Counted from the stretch's first letter, positions 1 to 7,097 are shown. The stretch: DNA of 10,663 nt from Deltaproteobacteria bacterium (GCA_015233295.1 JADFYC010000095.1:1-10663), one strand, 5' to 3'. Numbers and translations: made by a program. Notes: generated by a model not told the origin, from the letters alone.

Positions 1-81
1 AACCCGGCCCAGCTTGGCGCCCGCACCACTCAGCCTTCCCCCGGCGGTCAAGAGAACCAGATACTAAGGGAATTAACCTGA
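1..81 (+). CDS. 3' end of an unidentified gene (partial)
   Basis: Reading from base 1, the frame is open for 26 codons and stops at TGA 79-81. A strong intrinsic terminator begins 17 bases later, which is where one expects the end of a transcription unit. The visible tail is rich in Pro, Gln, Gly and Thr and ends in ILRELT; nothing in it identifies a family. Frame 2 is also open, to a stop at 65-67. Frame 3 runs on through the terminator, which makes it less likely. The choice of frame 1 is therefore an inference from terminator spacing, and this could simply be non-coding. Confidence 0.4.
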   Translation, partial: NPAQLGARTTQPSPGGQENQILRELT

Positions 82-97
82 CCATCCCAGGTCAATC

Positions 98-142
98 AAC
101 GCCCGGAAAGCCGACTAGTTTGGTTTTTCGGGCGTTTTTTTT
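98..142 (+). terminator. Strong intrinsic terminator
   Basis: Bases 98-113 pair with 121-136 along the whole arm. The outer eight pairs (AACGCCCG/CGGGCGTT) are perfect and the inner part contains three G-U pairs. The loop is seven bases and a run of eight T follows (135-142). This is a textbook rho-independent terminator in + orientation. It ends the upstream unit and separates it from the redox block that starts at 492. Confidence 0.87.
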
Positions 143-256
143 GGAGCCGGGAAAACTTGAGAGCGGATGTTTGATGTGCTGAAAACCACGGCGGAAGGCA
201 ACAAGGTCTATAGGCCGGACAAGATAAAATAGGCGCCAGGTATTTAAATTATCTAT

Positions 257-286
257 TTGACCTATTGATCTCGCCTGAACTATCAT
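257..286 (+). promoter_or_regulatory. Candidate sigma-70-type promoter for the redox block
   Basis: TTGACC (257-262) and TATCAT (281-286) are separated by 18 bases in an AT-rich stretch. This is a fair match to the vegetative consensus. It would give an untranslated leader of about 200 bases before the ATG at 492, which is long. No better candidate was seen closer to the gene, so confidence is low. Confidence 0.3.
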
Positions 287-352
287 TACCGCTACTTATC
301 CTTTGAACGGTCATCATTGCTCTATGTTAGAGGCGATATGGTTCCTGGCTAT

Positions 353-403
353 TTGTTGCTGGTTGTCTTTGACGAGCAATCAGGAACAATTGATCAGCAA
401 CAA
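353..403. repeat. Inverted repeat TTGTTGCTG / CAGCAACAA
   Basis: TTGTTGCTG at 353-361 is matched exactly by its reverse complement at 395-403, with 33 bases between them. The loop is too long for a strong simple hairpin. It contains the GTTGCTG heptamer that recurs as a tandem array at the other end of the window (10519-10553), so it may be a relic of the same repeat type. Function unknown. Confidence 0.35.
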
Positions 404-491
404 CTTAATGAATCTCCGTGTCCTTTTTTCTCTACCCCCCCTTGCATTGAGTTTTATTATCAAATGTACAGATTACGTTTGAGGCAAAATC

Positions 492-2366
492 ATGGCTGCG
501 CATCCCTTAAGAAATGATCAACTTGTTTGTAACTCAGTGGATCACGCCTTGCGGCCGCAATTGACCGAAGAGTTGCGGACTGTTTCGGAAAAGTGTATCT
601 CCTGTCCGGCCTGTCAAAAGGAATGTGGATTCTTAAGAAGATATGGCCGTCCCAAAGACCTGGCCGACTCATACGATCCGAATGACCCGGCCGCTCATGC
701 CCTGGCCTTTGAGTGCAGCCTGTGTGGGTTGTGTGGCGCTGTTTGTCCGGTGGACATCCATCCGGTCAAGATGTTTATGGAGATGCGGCGGGAGGCGGTC
801 CGCCGGGGGGCCGGAGATTACCCGGAACACACGGGAATGTTGAACTATCAAAAACGGGGGACATCGCCGCGATATTCCTATTACGCTTTGCCGGCCGGCT
901 GTACCACGGTCCTTTTTCCCGGCTGCAATTTTTCGGGGACGCGGCCGTCTGGGACGAAACAGCTTTTTAAGCAAATACAACAAAGCATCCCCACCCTGGG
1001 GATCGTTCTCGATTGTTGCGCTAAGCCTTCAGCCGATCTGGGGCGGGAAGACCTTTTTCAAGCCATGTTTGGTGAACTGAAGGACTATTTGCTGAATCAG
1101 GGAATAAAGGAAGTGCTGGTCGCCTGCCCTAACTGCTATCGAGTATTCAGCCAACACGGAGGTGAGCTGGCCGTCAAATCGGTTTACGAGGTCCTGGTCG
1201 CGCAGGGGGCAAGTCCGAGTCGACCGGTCAGTGGAACAGTCATCGTCCATGACCCCTGCCCGACCCGATTTGAGGGACAGATTCACACCGCCGTCCGCCG
1301 GCTGCTGATCCGGACCGGCCTGACCGTGGAAGAAAGGACGCACCATGGCTCGAAAACTCTGTGCTGCGGGGAAGGTGGGGCTGTGGGCTGTCTCTCCCCG
1401 GACCTGGCCGGCGCCTGGAAACAGCGGGTCAAGTCGGAGGCCGCGGATAAACGGCTGGTGACTTATTGCGCCGGTTGCGCCCATTCCCTTGCGCCGGTTG
1501 CGCCGACCAGCCACATCCTGGACGTCTGGTTTGAACCGGAAGCAGCCCTGGCCGGAAAGAGTCAGGTGTCCCGGGCCCCGCTCACTTACCTCAACCGGAT
1601 CAGGCTGAAGAACCACTTCAAGCAGACGGTGGCGGCCGCGGTCACCCGGGAGCGGACTTTCTCCTATGATCCGGCATCCCGGCCGGGTGGGTGGATCAAA
1701 CGGATGATAATTTTGTTGTTGGTGGTCGGGGCTATTTTGGCCATCCGACTGACCGGGGCTACCCGCTTATTGGAACAAGACGCCCTTCGGCAACTGATCG
1801 ATGGTTATGGGCTCCTGGCTCCAGCCATCTACATGCTGGTCTATGTCCTGGCTCCGGCTCTGTTTTTACCCGGTCTGCCCATTACCATCGTCGGGGGGAT
1901 TCTATTCGGTCCCTTCTGGGGAGTGGTCTATACCATTACCAGCGCCACCCTGGGGGCGTGCCTCGCTTTTCTGATTTCTCGCTATTTGGCCCGGGATTGG
2001 GTCGAGGGGCAACTCAAGAATCCGCGCTGGAGGAAGTTGGATCAAGCCGTGGAACGCCATGGCTGGAAAGTGGTGGCCTTCACCCGTCTTATTCCCTTTT
2101 TCCCATTTAATTTGCTCAATTATGCCCTGGGTCTGACCAAGGTTAGATTTTCCCACTACGCCGTCACGACATTCTTGTGTATGCTGCCGGCTTGCATCGC
2201 CTTCATTGTGTTTTCCAGTTCTCTATTGGACGTCATTAAAGGGAAGATATCCGTCAAGTTCATTGTCGGGTTATTCTTGTTGACCCTGGTCTCCCTGATC
2301 CCGGTCTGGTACCGGCGTCATAAAGCTAAAACCGGCGGGCGGGACCTGTTCCAGGCTGAACCCTAA
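492..2366 (+). CDS. GlpC/HdrD-like Fe-S and CCG-domain protein fused to a VTT membrane domain
   Basis: This 624-residue protein has three parts. Residues 35-45 and 75-85 carry two C-x2-C-x2-C-x3-C motifs typical of a dicluster [4Fe-4S] ferredoxin domain. Two cysteine-rich CCG domains follow: C145, C175-C176, C212, C215 and C256, C291-C292, C326, C329. This is the arrangement of GlpC and of HdrD/HdrB-type heterodisulfide reductase subunits. From about residue 403 to 607 it becomes a hydrophobic VTT (SNARE-associated, TVP38/DedA-type) domain, with the glycine-rich segment GGILFGPFWG at 468-477 and the conserved RLIPFFPFNLLNYALG region at 532-547. The ATG at 492 has GAGG seven bases upstream. 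No signal peptide precedes the Fe-S part, so it should lie in the cytoplasm, anchored by the C-terminal helices. The family suggests electron transfer to a thiol, disulfide or organic acid; the substrate is unknown. It is first of four closely spaced genes. GlpC and VTT proteins are normally separate, so the fusion is the odd feature. Confidence 0.88.
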   Translation: MAAHPLRNDQLVCNSVDHALRPQLTEELRTVSEKCISCPACQKECGFLRRYGRPKDLADSYDPNDPAAHALAFECSLCGLCGAVCPVDIHPVKMFMEMRREAVRRGAGDYPEHTGMLNYQKRGTSPRYSYYALPAGCTTVLFPGCNFSGTRPSGTKQLFKQIQQSIPTLGIVLDCCAKPSADLGREDLFQAMFGELKDYLLNQGIKEVLVACPNCYRVFSQHGGELAVKSVYEVLVAQGASPSRPVSGTVIVHDPCPTRFEGQIHTAVRRLLIRTGLTVEERTHHGSKTLCCGEGGAVGCLSPDLAGAWKQRVKSEAADKRLVTYCAGCAHSLAPVAPTSHILDVWFEPEAALAGKSQVSRAPLTYLNRIRLKNHFKQTVAAAVTRERTFSYDPASRPGGWIKRMIILLLVVGAILAIRLTGATRLLEQDALRQLIDGYGLLAPAIYMLVYVLAPALFLPGLPITIVGGILFGPFWGVVYTITSATLGACLAFLISRYLARDWVEGQLKNPRWRKLDQAVERHGWKVVAFTRLIPFFPFNLLNYALGLTKVRFSHYAVTTFLCMLPACIAFIVFSSSLLDVIKGKISVKFIVGLFLLTLVSLIPVWYRRHKAKTGGRDLFQAEP

Positions 2367-2381
2367 TCGGAGGTAACTGTT

Positions 2382-3044
2382 ATGAATAAGTCTATTTTTT
2401 TCGTCTTGGGCGGATTGCTGCTGATCACCCTTTTCGTCTGCCCCCTGGTCTTGGCGGCTGATCCCGGCGGGACGGACGTCTCAGGCCAGCTAACCAAAGA
2501 CAACCCCATCATCGTTGACAAAGCCGGCAAATCCATCCGCCTTCTGGCTGAGGTTAACGGCAAGTATTTCTTTCAGCCGACCAGGCACGCCGTAGTATCT
2601 AAGAATGGATCCAATGGCGACAAGTCGGTCTTTGGGGCTTTTGCGGAACCCCAGGCATTTTGCGACGGGTTGCTCCAAATCGGGGCTAAGGCCGGCGAAA
2701 ACATGACCTTAGCGAACAAAGAAACGACTCGGGTTAAGGGAGACGTTCTGGACGTGACCGTGACCTGGCCCGGCGCCAAGAAATCATATACCCTCGATGA
2801 AGTGATCAAAGACAGCAACAAGAAACCCATCGTCATGCGCTTCGGCGGCAACCTGGCCACGGCCAAGGACAAAAAAACCGGCTGCCTCCTCTGCCTGGAT
2901 TCCTGCCCGGTGGGTATTGTCAGTAATGACGCCTATACCTATGGCGCGGTGGAGAAAAGAAAAGAAGTGACCTTCATGGGCAACAAAGACGTCCTTCCCA
3001 AAGATGGCACGCAGGTCGTAGTAACCATAAAATTGAAAAAATAA
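2382..3044 (+). CDS. Exported YdjY-like protein with a cysteine cluster
   Basis: The 220-residue product starts with a signal peptide (Lys-3, hydrophobic core 5-24, likely cleavage after VLAA at 23-26). C20 lies in the hydrophobic core but is not in a good lipobox. The mature part resembles the YdjY domain: the segment around FGAFAEPQAFCDGLLQIGAKAG (84-105), then V-x-V-T-W at 125-129, then RFGGN at 153-157. Near the C-terminus is C168-x2-C171-x3-C175-P, ferredoxin-like but with only three closely spaced cysteines; C94 could be a fourth ligand. E. coli YdjY is annotated as ferredoxin-like, and its function is not settled. GGAGGT (2369-2374) lies seven bases before the ATG, and the gap from the preceding stop is 15 bases, so it is probably co-transcribed with the fusion gene. 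The family call comes from remembered sequence pattern, not a search. Confidence 0.68.
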   Translation: MNKSIFFVLGGLLLITLFVCPLVLAADPGGTDVSGQLTKDNPIIVDKAGKSIRLLAEVNGKYFFQPTRHAVVSKNGSNGDKSVFGAFAEPQAFCDGLLQIGAKAGENMTLANKETTRVKGDVLDVTVTWPGAKKSYTLDEVIKDSNKKPIVMRFGGNLATAKDKKTGCLLCLDSCPVGIVSNDAYTYGAVEKRKEVTFMGNKDVLPKDGTQVVVTIKLKK

Positions 3045-3068
3045 CCGGTTCATTAGAGATACGGCGAA

Positions 3069-3102
3069 ATGCCTCCAGCCTGGGCGGCTGCCGGCGGGGC
3101 AT
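3069..3102 (+). promoter_or_regulatory. Hairpin overlapping the ribosome binding site of the next gene
   Basis: Bases 3069-3075 (ATGCCTC) pair with 3096-3102 (GGGGCAT, one G-U), and 3076-3080 (CAGCC) pair with 3086-3090 (GGCTG). The 3' arm contains the only good Shine-Dalgarno candidate, GGGG 3096-3099, for the ATG at 3107. The structure could dampen translation of the membrane protein relative to its neighbours. No T-run follows, so it is not a terminator. Confidence 0.4.
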
Positions 3103-3106
3103 AGGA

Positions 3107-3556
3107 ATGGGAAATAACATTAGAGATCATGCCGGGATAGTCATCAAGGTCGGATCCGGCGCCGCGGCGGCCAGACTCAGCGCGGTGGGCCTGGTCATCG
3201 GATTCATGATCACCATCCTGAGCAACCATTGGGTCTGGCTGGATATGCGGTTCAACTCCGGGGTGATCATCCCCATTTTTGTGGTCTTGGGCGGGATAAT
3301 CGGGCTGGGCACCGGGTTGTCCTTCAGTTTCCGGGTGTTTCTGCTCCTGGAAGCGATATGCATGGCCGTCTGGTTGATCGATTATGGATTCGACCTGGAT
3401 GCTCTACTGGTGGTCCCGGCCAGCCTGATCAGAGACGGCCTCAGAGTCCACACCCTGACCTTGCCGGAGATAAACTTAGGTCTCGTCCTGGTCGTAATGG
3501 CCGGAAATCTGGCCTGGCTCCCTGGAGCGTTAAGAACAACCGGTAAGAAGAATTGA
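3107..3556 (+). CDS. Small four-helix membrane protein, unrecognised
   Basis: I do not recognise this 149-residue protein. It shows four hydrophobic segments, at about residues 23-40, 53-72, 76-92 and 122-140, with short polar links. The largest polar part is residues 93-121. Its basic C-terminal end (RTTGKKN) suggests a cytoplasmic terminus. There is no cysteine-rich or haem-binding motif; the only cysteine is C85, inside helix 3. It begins 62 bases after the YdjY-like gene, in the same orientation, with a weak ribosome binding site inside a hairpin. Its place between an exported YdjY-like protein and an exported rhodanese suggests it may be a membrane partner of that module, but this is by position only. 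GTG or TTG starts further in would remove part of helix 1, so the ATG is preferred. Confidence 0.72.
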   Translation: MGNNIRDHAGIVIKVGSGAAAARLSAVGLVIGFMITILSNHWVWLDMRFNSGVIIPIFVVLGGIIGLGTGLSFSFRVFLLLEAICMAVWLIDYGFDLDALLVVPASLIRDGLRVHTLTLPEINLGLVLVVMAGNLAWLPGALRTTGKKN

Positions 3557-3642
3557 AGCCACGCCCGGACCGGGAGGCTGTAGGTATAACTTATTGATTT
3601 ATTTCATCACTATAGAGACAAAACAAGGAGGAATAATCGACA

Positions 3643-4155
3643 ATGTCAAAAAGAAAGCTGATTTCCGTATTTGTATGTTCCACCATTATCATGTTGATGC
3701 TGGGCGCGGCCATGGCTTTCGCCTGGGGCGATAGCGAAGTTGACACGGAAAAGACGGCCGTGACTTTTGCCCGGGAAGCAGCCAAGGGAGGCTACCAGAT
3801 TGTCACGACCGATGAGTTGAAGAAATGGACCGACTCCCAGAAGCACCTCCTGATCGTCGACACCATGCCCTTTGAAGACAGTTATAAAAAACAACATATT
3901 CCTGGGGCCGTGCAACTGGAGTTCCCCAAAGAAGAGATGACGACGTTAAGCGACAAAATGAAAGAGACCTTGATCGGCGTCTTAGGCGCGGACAAAGACC
4001 GGACTATCGTTTTTTACTGCGGTTTCACCAAGTGCGGCCGCAGTCACAATGGGGCCATGTGGGCGGTCAAGCTGGGTTACAAGAATGTCTACCGTTACCC
4101 CGGCGGGATCAAAGCCTGGGCCGAGGCCAAATATCCGGTGGAGGCCGCCAAGTAG
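3643..4155 (+). CDS. Exported single-domain rhodanese (sulfurtransferase family)
   Basis: The 170-residue product has a signal peptide (SKRK, hydrophobic 8-26, likely cleavage near AMAFA-W, residues 23-28). The rest is one rhodanese domain: D73 and the HIPGA motif at 85-89, the active-site loop FYCGFTKCGRS at 124-134, and the closing YPGGIKAW at 152-159. C126 is in the usual catalytic position after the beta-strand. A second cysteine, C131, sits in the same loop, giving C-x4-C followed by G-R-S; this is a known loop variant in the superfamily. Rhodaneses carry a persulfide and pass sulfur to thiols or cyanide, but many exported ones have no assigned substrate. AAGGAGG at 3625-3631 lies 11 bases before the ATG. 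It is the last gene of the block, 86 bases after the membrane protein, and a terminator starts 36 bases after its stop. Confidence 0.9.
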   Translation: MSKRKLISVFVCSTIIMLMLGAAMAFAWGDSEVDTEKTAVTFAREAAKGGYQIVTTDELKKWTDSQKHLLIVDTMPFEDSYKKQHIPGAVQLEFPKEEMTTLSDKMKETLIGVLGADKDRTIVFYCGFTKCGRSHNGAMWAVKLGYKNVYRYPGGIKAWAEAKYPVEAAK

Positions 4156-4191
4156 TCATACCGACTCAAACAATCATGCTTAACCCAAAAC

Positions 4192-4226
4192 GCCGGGAGG
4201 CCGTCATGCTCCTGGCTTTTTCTTTT
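4192..4226 (+). terminator. Intrinsic terminator of the redox block
   Basis: GCCGGGAG (4192-4199) pairs with CTCCTGGC (4209-4216), with one G-U pair and a nine-base loop, followed by TTTTTCTTTT (4217-4226). It lies just after the rhodanese stop codon and closes the four-gene unit. Confidence 0.85.
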
Positions 4227-4799
4227 GGTGCGCCGGGCCAGGCAGGGGTGGGCAAAGGGGAAAGTGCTTGCCTTAACAGTCAAAGAACGCTATGTTTATT
4301 GTAATTTTAATGGGGGTATTTGGTATATACTCTTGTTTGAAACATGAGAAGGATTAGAAGGCAGACCTGGAATTATATTTGTCTCTCCAATCAATGGAAA
4401 TACATGAATTGTCGGGAAACGGCGGCAGCGGGTTGTAGGGAAACCATATAGATAGAAGATGGCCCTTAACAATTTATAAAGTGCGGGAAGGCGAAGCCCA
4501 TGATCAATGATTCTCTTGATGCATTGGTCGAAAACACCGGTTTGATAAGTGGCGATAAACTCGGCCACTCAGTAGTCAGTCAGGTTTCAATAAACGATCT
4601 CTTAGAATTTTGTTTTCAGTTCTCAGAGATCACGGCCGTAGACTTGACTTCTTTTTGACGACGCCAGTCCTCTGTGACCGCCAAGATCGGAACCGCCAGC
4701 CCAACGCGAAGGTCAATTCCTCCGGTCAGCTAGATGTCCGGGATTCGATCGGATCGTCTAACCAGCTTTGCCTCCAATTAAAATTGGCCCAAGTTTTTC

Positions 4800-4829
4800 T
4801 TGACAAAGATGACCCGTCTAAATTAGGAA
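4800..4829 (+). promoter_or_regulatory. Weak candidate promoter for the S9 peptidase
   Basis: A perfect -35 box TTGACA (4800-4805) is followed after 18 bases by TAGGAA (4824-4829), a poor -10 box. It lies about 80 bases upstream of the chosen start codon. It is listed only because the -35 is exact and the position is sensible. Confidence 0.2.
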
Positions 4830-4893
4830 TATCGACTTATTTAGTCGGATGGTTGCCCTTGTTCCAGAGGTTGTTTAGATCCCCAACCCGCAT

Positions 4894-4900
4894 AGGAGGT
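4894..4900 (+). promoter_or_regulatory. Strong Shine-Dalgarno site that fixes the peptidase start
   Basis: AGGAGGT is a seven-base match to the 16S rRNA 3' end and sits six bases before ATG 4907. The codons after that ATG encode a classical signal peptide. Together they decide the start against the in-frame TTG at 4610. Confidence 0.85.
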
Positions 4901-4906
4901 GCACAG

Positions 4907-7060
4907 ATGTCTTATTTACTCTTCCTTCTCGTTTTTCTTTTCAATTTTTCCTTGGCCCATGCTGAAGATAGCCATTCTTTGACCGTCAACGATCTGGTCG
5001 CCTTTGACCGAGTCTCCGACCCGCAGGTTTCTCCCGATGGTTCAAATATCGCCTTTGTTGTTAGTTCCCTTGACCTCGACAACAACCGGAGGCGCTCGTC
5101 CATCTGGGTCATGAAGTCAAACGGGAGTGAGGCCCGGCGCCTGACTCCCTTGCCGGAAGGCGGAAACCATCCTGCCTGGGCCTTGGATGGCCAGTCCCTT
5201 TACTTTATTTCTTCTCGTTCCGGGACTGCTCAGGTTTGGCGGATATCCCTGGCCGGCGGCACCCCTCAACAAGTGACCTCTCTGCCTCTTGATGTTGATA
5301 ATTTGAAGATGTCACCCGATGGAAAGCATCTGGCTGTGACGATGGACGTTTTTGTGGATTGTGATTCTCTGGACTGTACTGTTAAACGTTTGGAGCAACA
5401 AAAAGCACAGCCTGGGACCGGGGTTGTCTATGATAAGATATTCGTCCGCCATTGGAATGCCTGGCAAAATGGACGGCGCAGCCATCTCTTTGTGCTGCCG
5501 GTGGCGGGAAATGGCATTCCGGTAGATGTCACGGCCGGAATGGATGCGGATGTCCCGTCCACGCCCTTTGGCGGTCCCAATGAGTTTTCCTTTACTCCGG
5601 ACGGTGGCGGGATGGTCTTTACCGCGCGCAATGCCGGGAGAAAGGAAGCATGGTCAACCAATTTTGACCTGTATGTCGTCCCGCTGGATGGATCTGTCGC
5701 GCCGGTCAATATCACCAAGGATAATAAAGCCTGGGACACTTACCCCGTGTTTTCCCCGGATGGAAAAACCCTGGCTTATAAAGCGATGCGGGTCCCCCGG
5801 TATGAGGCGGACCGTTACCGGATTGTGCTTCGTTCCTGGAGGAGTAGTTATCAAAATGGGAAGTTTGACTGGTCTGTGGGTGACCCGAACTGGATCACGG
5901 AACAATGGGATCGGTCTGCGGAATCCATCGCCTGGTCCTCCGATGGACGGTCGATTTATGTGCACGCTGACAATCTCGGTCAACAACTGCTTTTTGAACT
6001 CAATACGGCCTCTGGCCAGGTCAGACCACTTATTTCCAACGGGACGATAAGCGACGAAGCTGTGGTCGGCGAACGAATTATAGTGCTGGGACAAGACTTC
6101 TCCCATCCCACCGAAATTTACTCTATTGATAATAACGGCGCTGACTTACAACAACTCACCCACTTAAATGACGCCAGGCTGGCCAGGTTAAGGATGGGGA
6201 CGGCGGAACAGTTCAGTTTCATCGGGGCCAACAATGACCCGGTATCCGGCTATGTAGTGTCTCCACCAAACCTCAACCCCCAAGCCAAGTACCCGGTCGC
6301 TTTGATTATTCATGGCGGTCCCCAGGTAACTCTTGGAAATACTTTTAACTACCGTTGGAATGCTCAGGTCTTTGCCGGGGCCGGATATGGCGTTATATTC
6401 ATTGATTATCACGGCACCCCGGGCTATGGACAAAAGTTCACCAATTCGATCACGGATGATTGGGGTGGGAAGCCCTTGAAGGACCTGCAACTGGGGTTGG
6501 AGCAGGCGTTGGCCCGGTACCCCTGGCTGGATGGGACCCGAGTGGCAGCAATGGGGCCTTCTTATGGAGGCTATATGATCTACTGGATCGCGGGCAATTG
6601 GGCCAATCGGTTCAATTGTCTCGTCGCCCACTGCGGCGTTTTTAACACCGGCGCCTTTTACGCCACTGAGGAACTTTGGTTCGCGGAACATGATTTCAAT
6701 GGGACGCCTTGGAATAATCCCGATGGTTATCAAAAATTTAACCCGGCCAATCATACCATAGCCTGGCAAACACCCATGCTGCTGATTCACGGTTCGTTGG
6801 ATTATCGCGTGCCGATAGAGAATTCGTTGGCCGCTTTTAATGTCTTGCAGCGAAAGAATATCCCAAGTAGATTTATTCACTTTCCCGATGAAGGTCACTG
6901 GATTCAAAAACCTAAAAATGCTATCCAGTGGTATCAGGCCATTATCGACTGGATCAATCAATACTGTCGAGTGCCGAAGCTGGCCGCGGATGCCGCAGTT
7001 AACCCAGGTCAGGTTCCTGGGACCGGCACAGTCCTGCCCACGGAAGAAGATGATGATTAA
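4907..7060 (+). CDS. Secreted S9-family serine peptidase (prolyl oligopeptidase/acylaminoacyl peptidase type)
   Basis: From ATG 4907 the protein has 717 residues. Residues 1-20 form a signal peptide (hydrophobic LLFLLVFLF core, cleavage after AHA). Next comes a beta-propeller with repeated S-P-D-G/T-P-D-G turns, such as QVSPDG, KMSPDG, SFTPDGG, VFSPDGK and WSSDGR. The C-terminal alpha/beta hydrolase has HGGP at 469-472 (oxyanion region), the nucleophile S552 in GPSYGGYM, D632 in HGSLDYRVP and H664 in DEGHW. The spacing S-80-D-32-H matches S9 enzymes. A cysteine pair, VDCDSLDC, lies in the propeller. The tail after the hydrolase is short and acidic (EEDDD). These enzymes release dipeptides or acyl-amino acids from short peptides; being exported, this one likely acts on peptides in the periplasm or outside. 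It stands alone between spacers and is probably its own transcription unit. Confidence 0.94.
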   Translation: MSYLLFLLVFLFNFSLAHAEDSHSLTVNDLVAFDRVSDPQVSPDGSNIAFVVSSLDLDNNRRRSSIWVMKSNGSEARRLTPLPEGGNHPAWALDGQSLYFISSRSGTAQVWRISLAGGTPQQVTSLPLDVDNLKMSPDGKHLAVTMDVFVDCDSLDCTVKRLEQQKAQPGTGVVYDKIFVRHWNAWQNGRRSHLFVLPVAGNGIPVDVTAGMDADVPSTPFGGPNEFSFTPDGGGMVFTARNAGRKEAWSTNFDLYVVPLDGSVAPVNITKDNKAWDTYPVFSPDGKTLAYKAMRVPRYEADRYRIVLRSWRSSYQNGKFDWSVGDPNWITEQWDRSAESIAWSSDGRSIYVHADNLGQQLLFELNTASGQVRPLISNGTISDEAVVGERIIVLGQDFSHPTEIYSIDNNGADLQQLTHLNDARLARLRMGTAEQFSFIGANNDPVSGYVVSPPNLNPQAKYPVALIIHGGPQVTLGNTFNYRWNAQVFAGAGYGVIFIDYHGTPGYGQKFTNSITDDWGGKPLKDLQLGLEQALARYPWLDGTRVAAMGPSYGGYMIYWIAGNWANRFNCLVAHCGVFNTGAFYATEELWFAEHDFNGTPWNNPDGYQKFNPANHTIAWQTPMLLIHGSLDYRVPIENSLAAFNVLQRKNIPSRFIHFPDEGHWIQKPKNAIQWYQAIIDWINQYCRVPKLAADAAVNPGQVPGTGTVLPTEEDDD

Positions 7061-7097
7061 TCCTGTCTTTGATTCGCTTTGGCATAGGTGACCCTTG

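Larger units (their letters stand above)
143..491 (+). other. AT-rich leader without a supported gene
   Basis: No convincing gene lies here. A 66-codon frame starting at TTG 317 overlaps the next gene, has no Shine-Dalgarno sequence and looks random. The stretch holds a possible promoter (257-286) and an inverted pair of a GTTGCTG heptamer (355-361 and, on the other strand, 395-401). The ribosome binding site of the next gene is GAGG at 481-484, seven bases before ATG 492. Confidence 0.5.
4227..4906 (+). other. Gene-poor spacer before the peptidase gene
   Basis: I find no supportable gene in these 680 bases. From about 4290 to 4610 the sequence is AT-rich and unlike the flanking genes. A 90-codon minus-strand frame (4568 to 4296, GTG start) has no ribosome binding site and no family I recognise. 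From TTG 4610 the + strand is open in frame with the peptidase for 99 codons. That extension lacks any recognisable domain and would place the peptidase's signal peptide inside the protein, so I treat it as untranslated. Confidence 0.5.

Noticed and set aside
92..286. Minus-strand 64-codon frame across the first terminator
   Set aside because: It reads through a strong + strand terminator hairpin and its translation has no recognisable features.
317..517. Plus-strand 66-codon frame overlapping the start of the fusion gene
   Set aside because: TTG start without a Shine-Dalgarno sequence, random-looking translation, and out of frame with a well-supported gene.
1029..1616. Minus-strand frame of 195 codons opposite the CCG domains
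   Set aside because: The + strand frame carries all CCG cysteines; the minus frame shows no domain.
3585..3616. TATAAC and TATAGA boxes before the rhodanese gene as an internal promoter
   Set aside because: Neither has a -35 box at a workable distance; co-transcription with the upstream genes is the simpler reading.
4296..4568. Minus-strand 90-codon frame with a GTG start in the AT-rich spacer
   Set aside because: No ribosome binding site, no recognised family and no promoter; it may be a decayed relic, but nothing in the sequence proves it was coding.
6188..6961. Long minus-strand frame (257 codons) opposite the peptidase hydrolase domain
   Set aside because: It is a shadow of the strongly conserved peptidase gene, which has all catalytic motifs.
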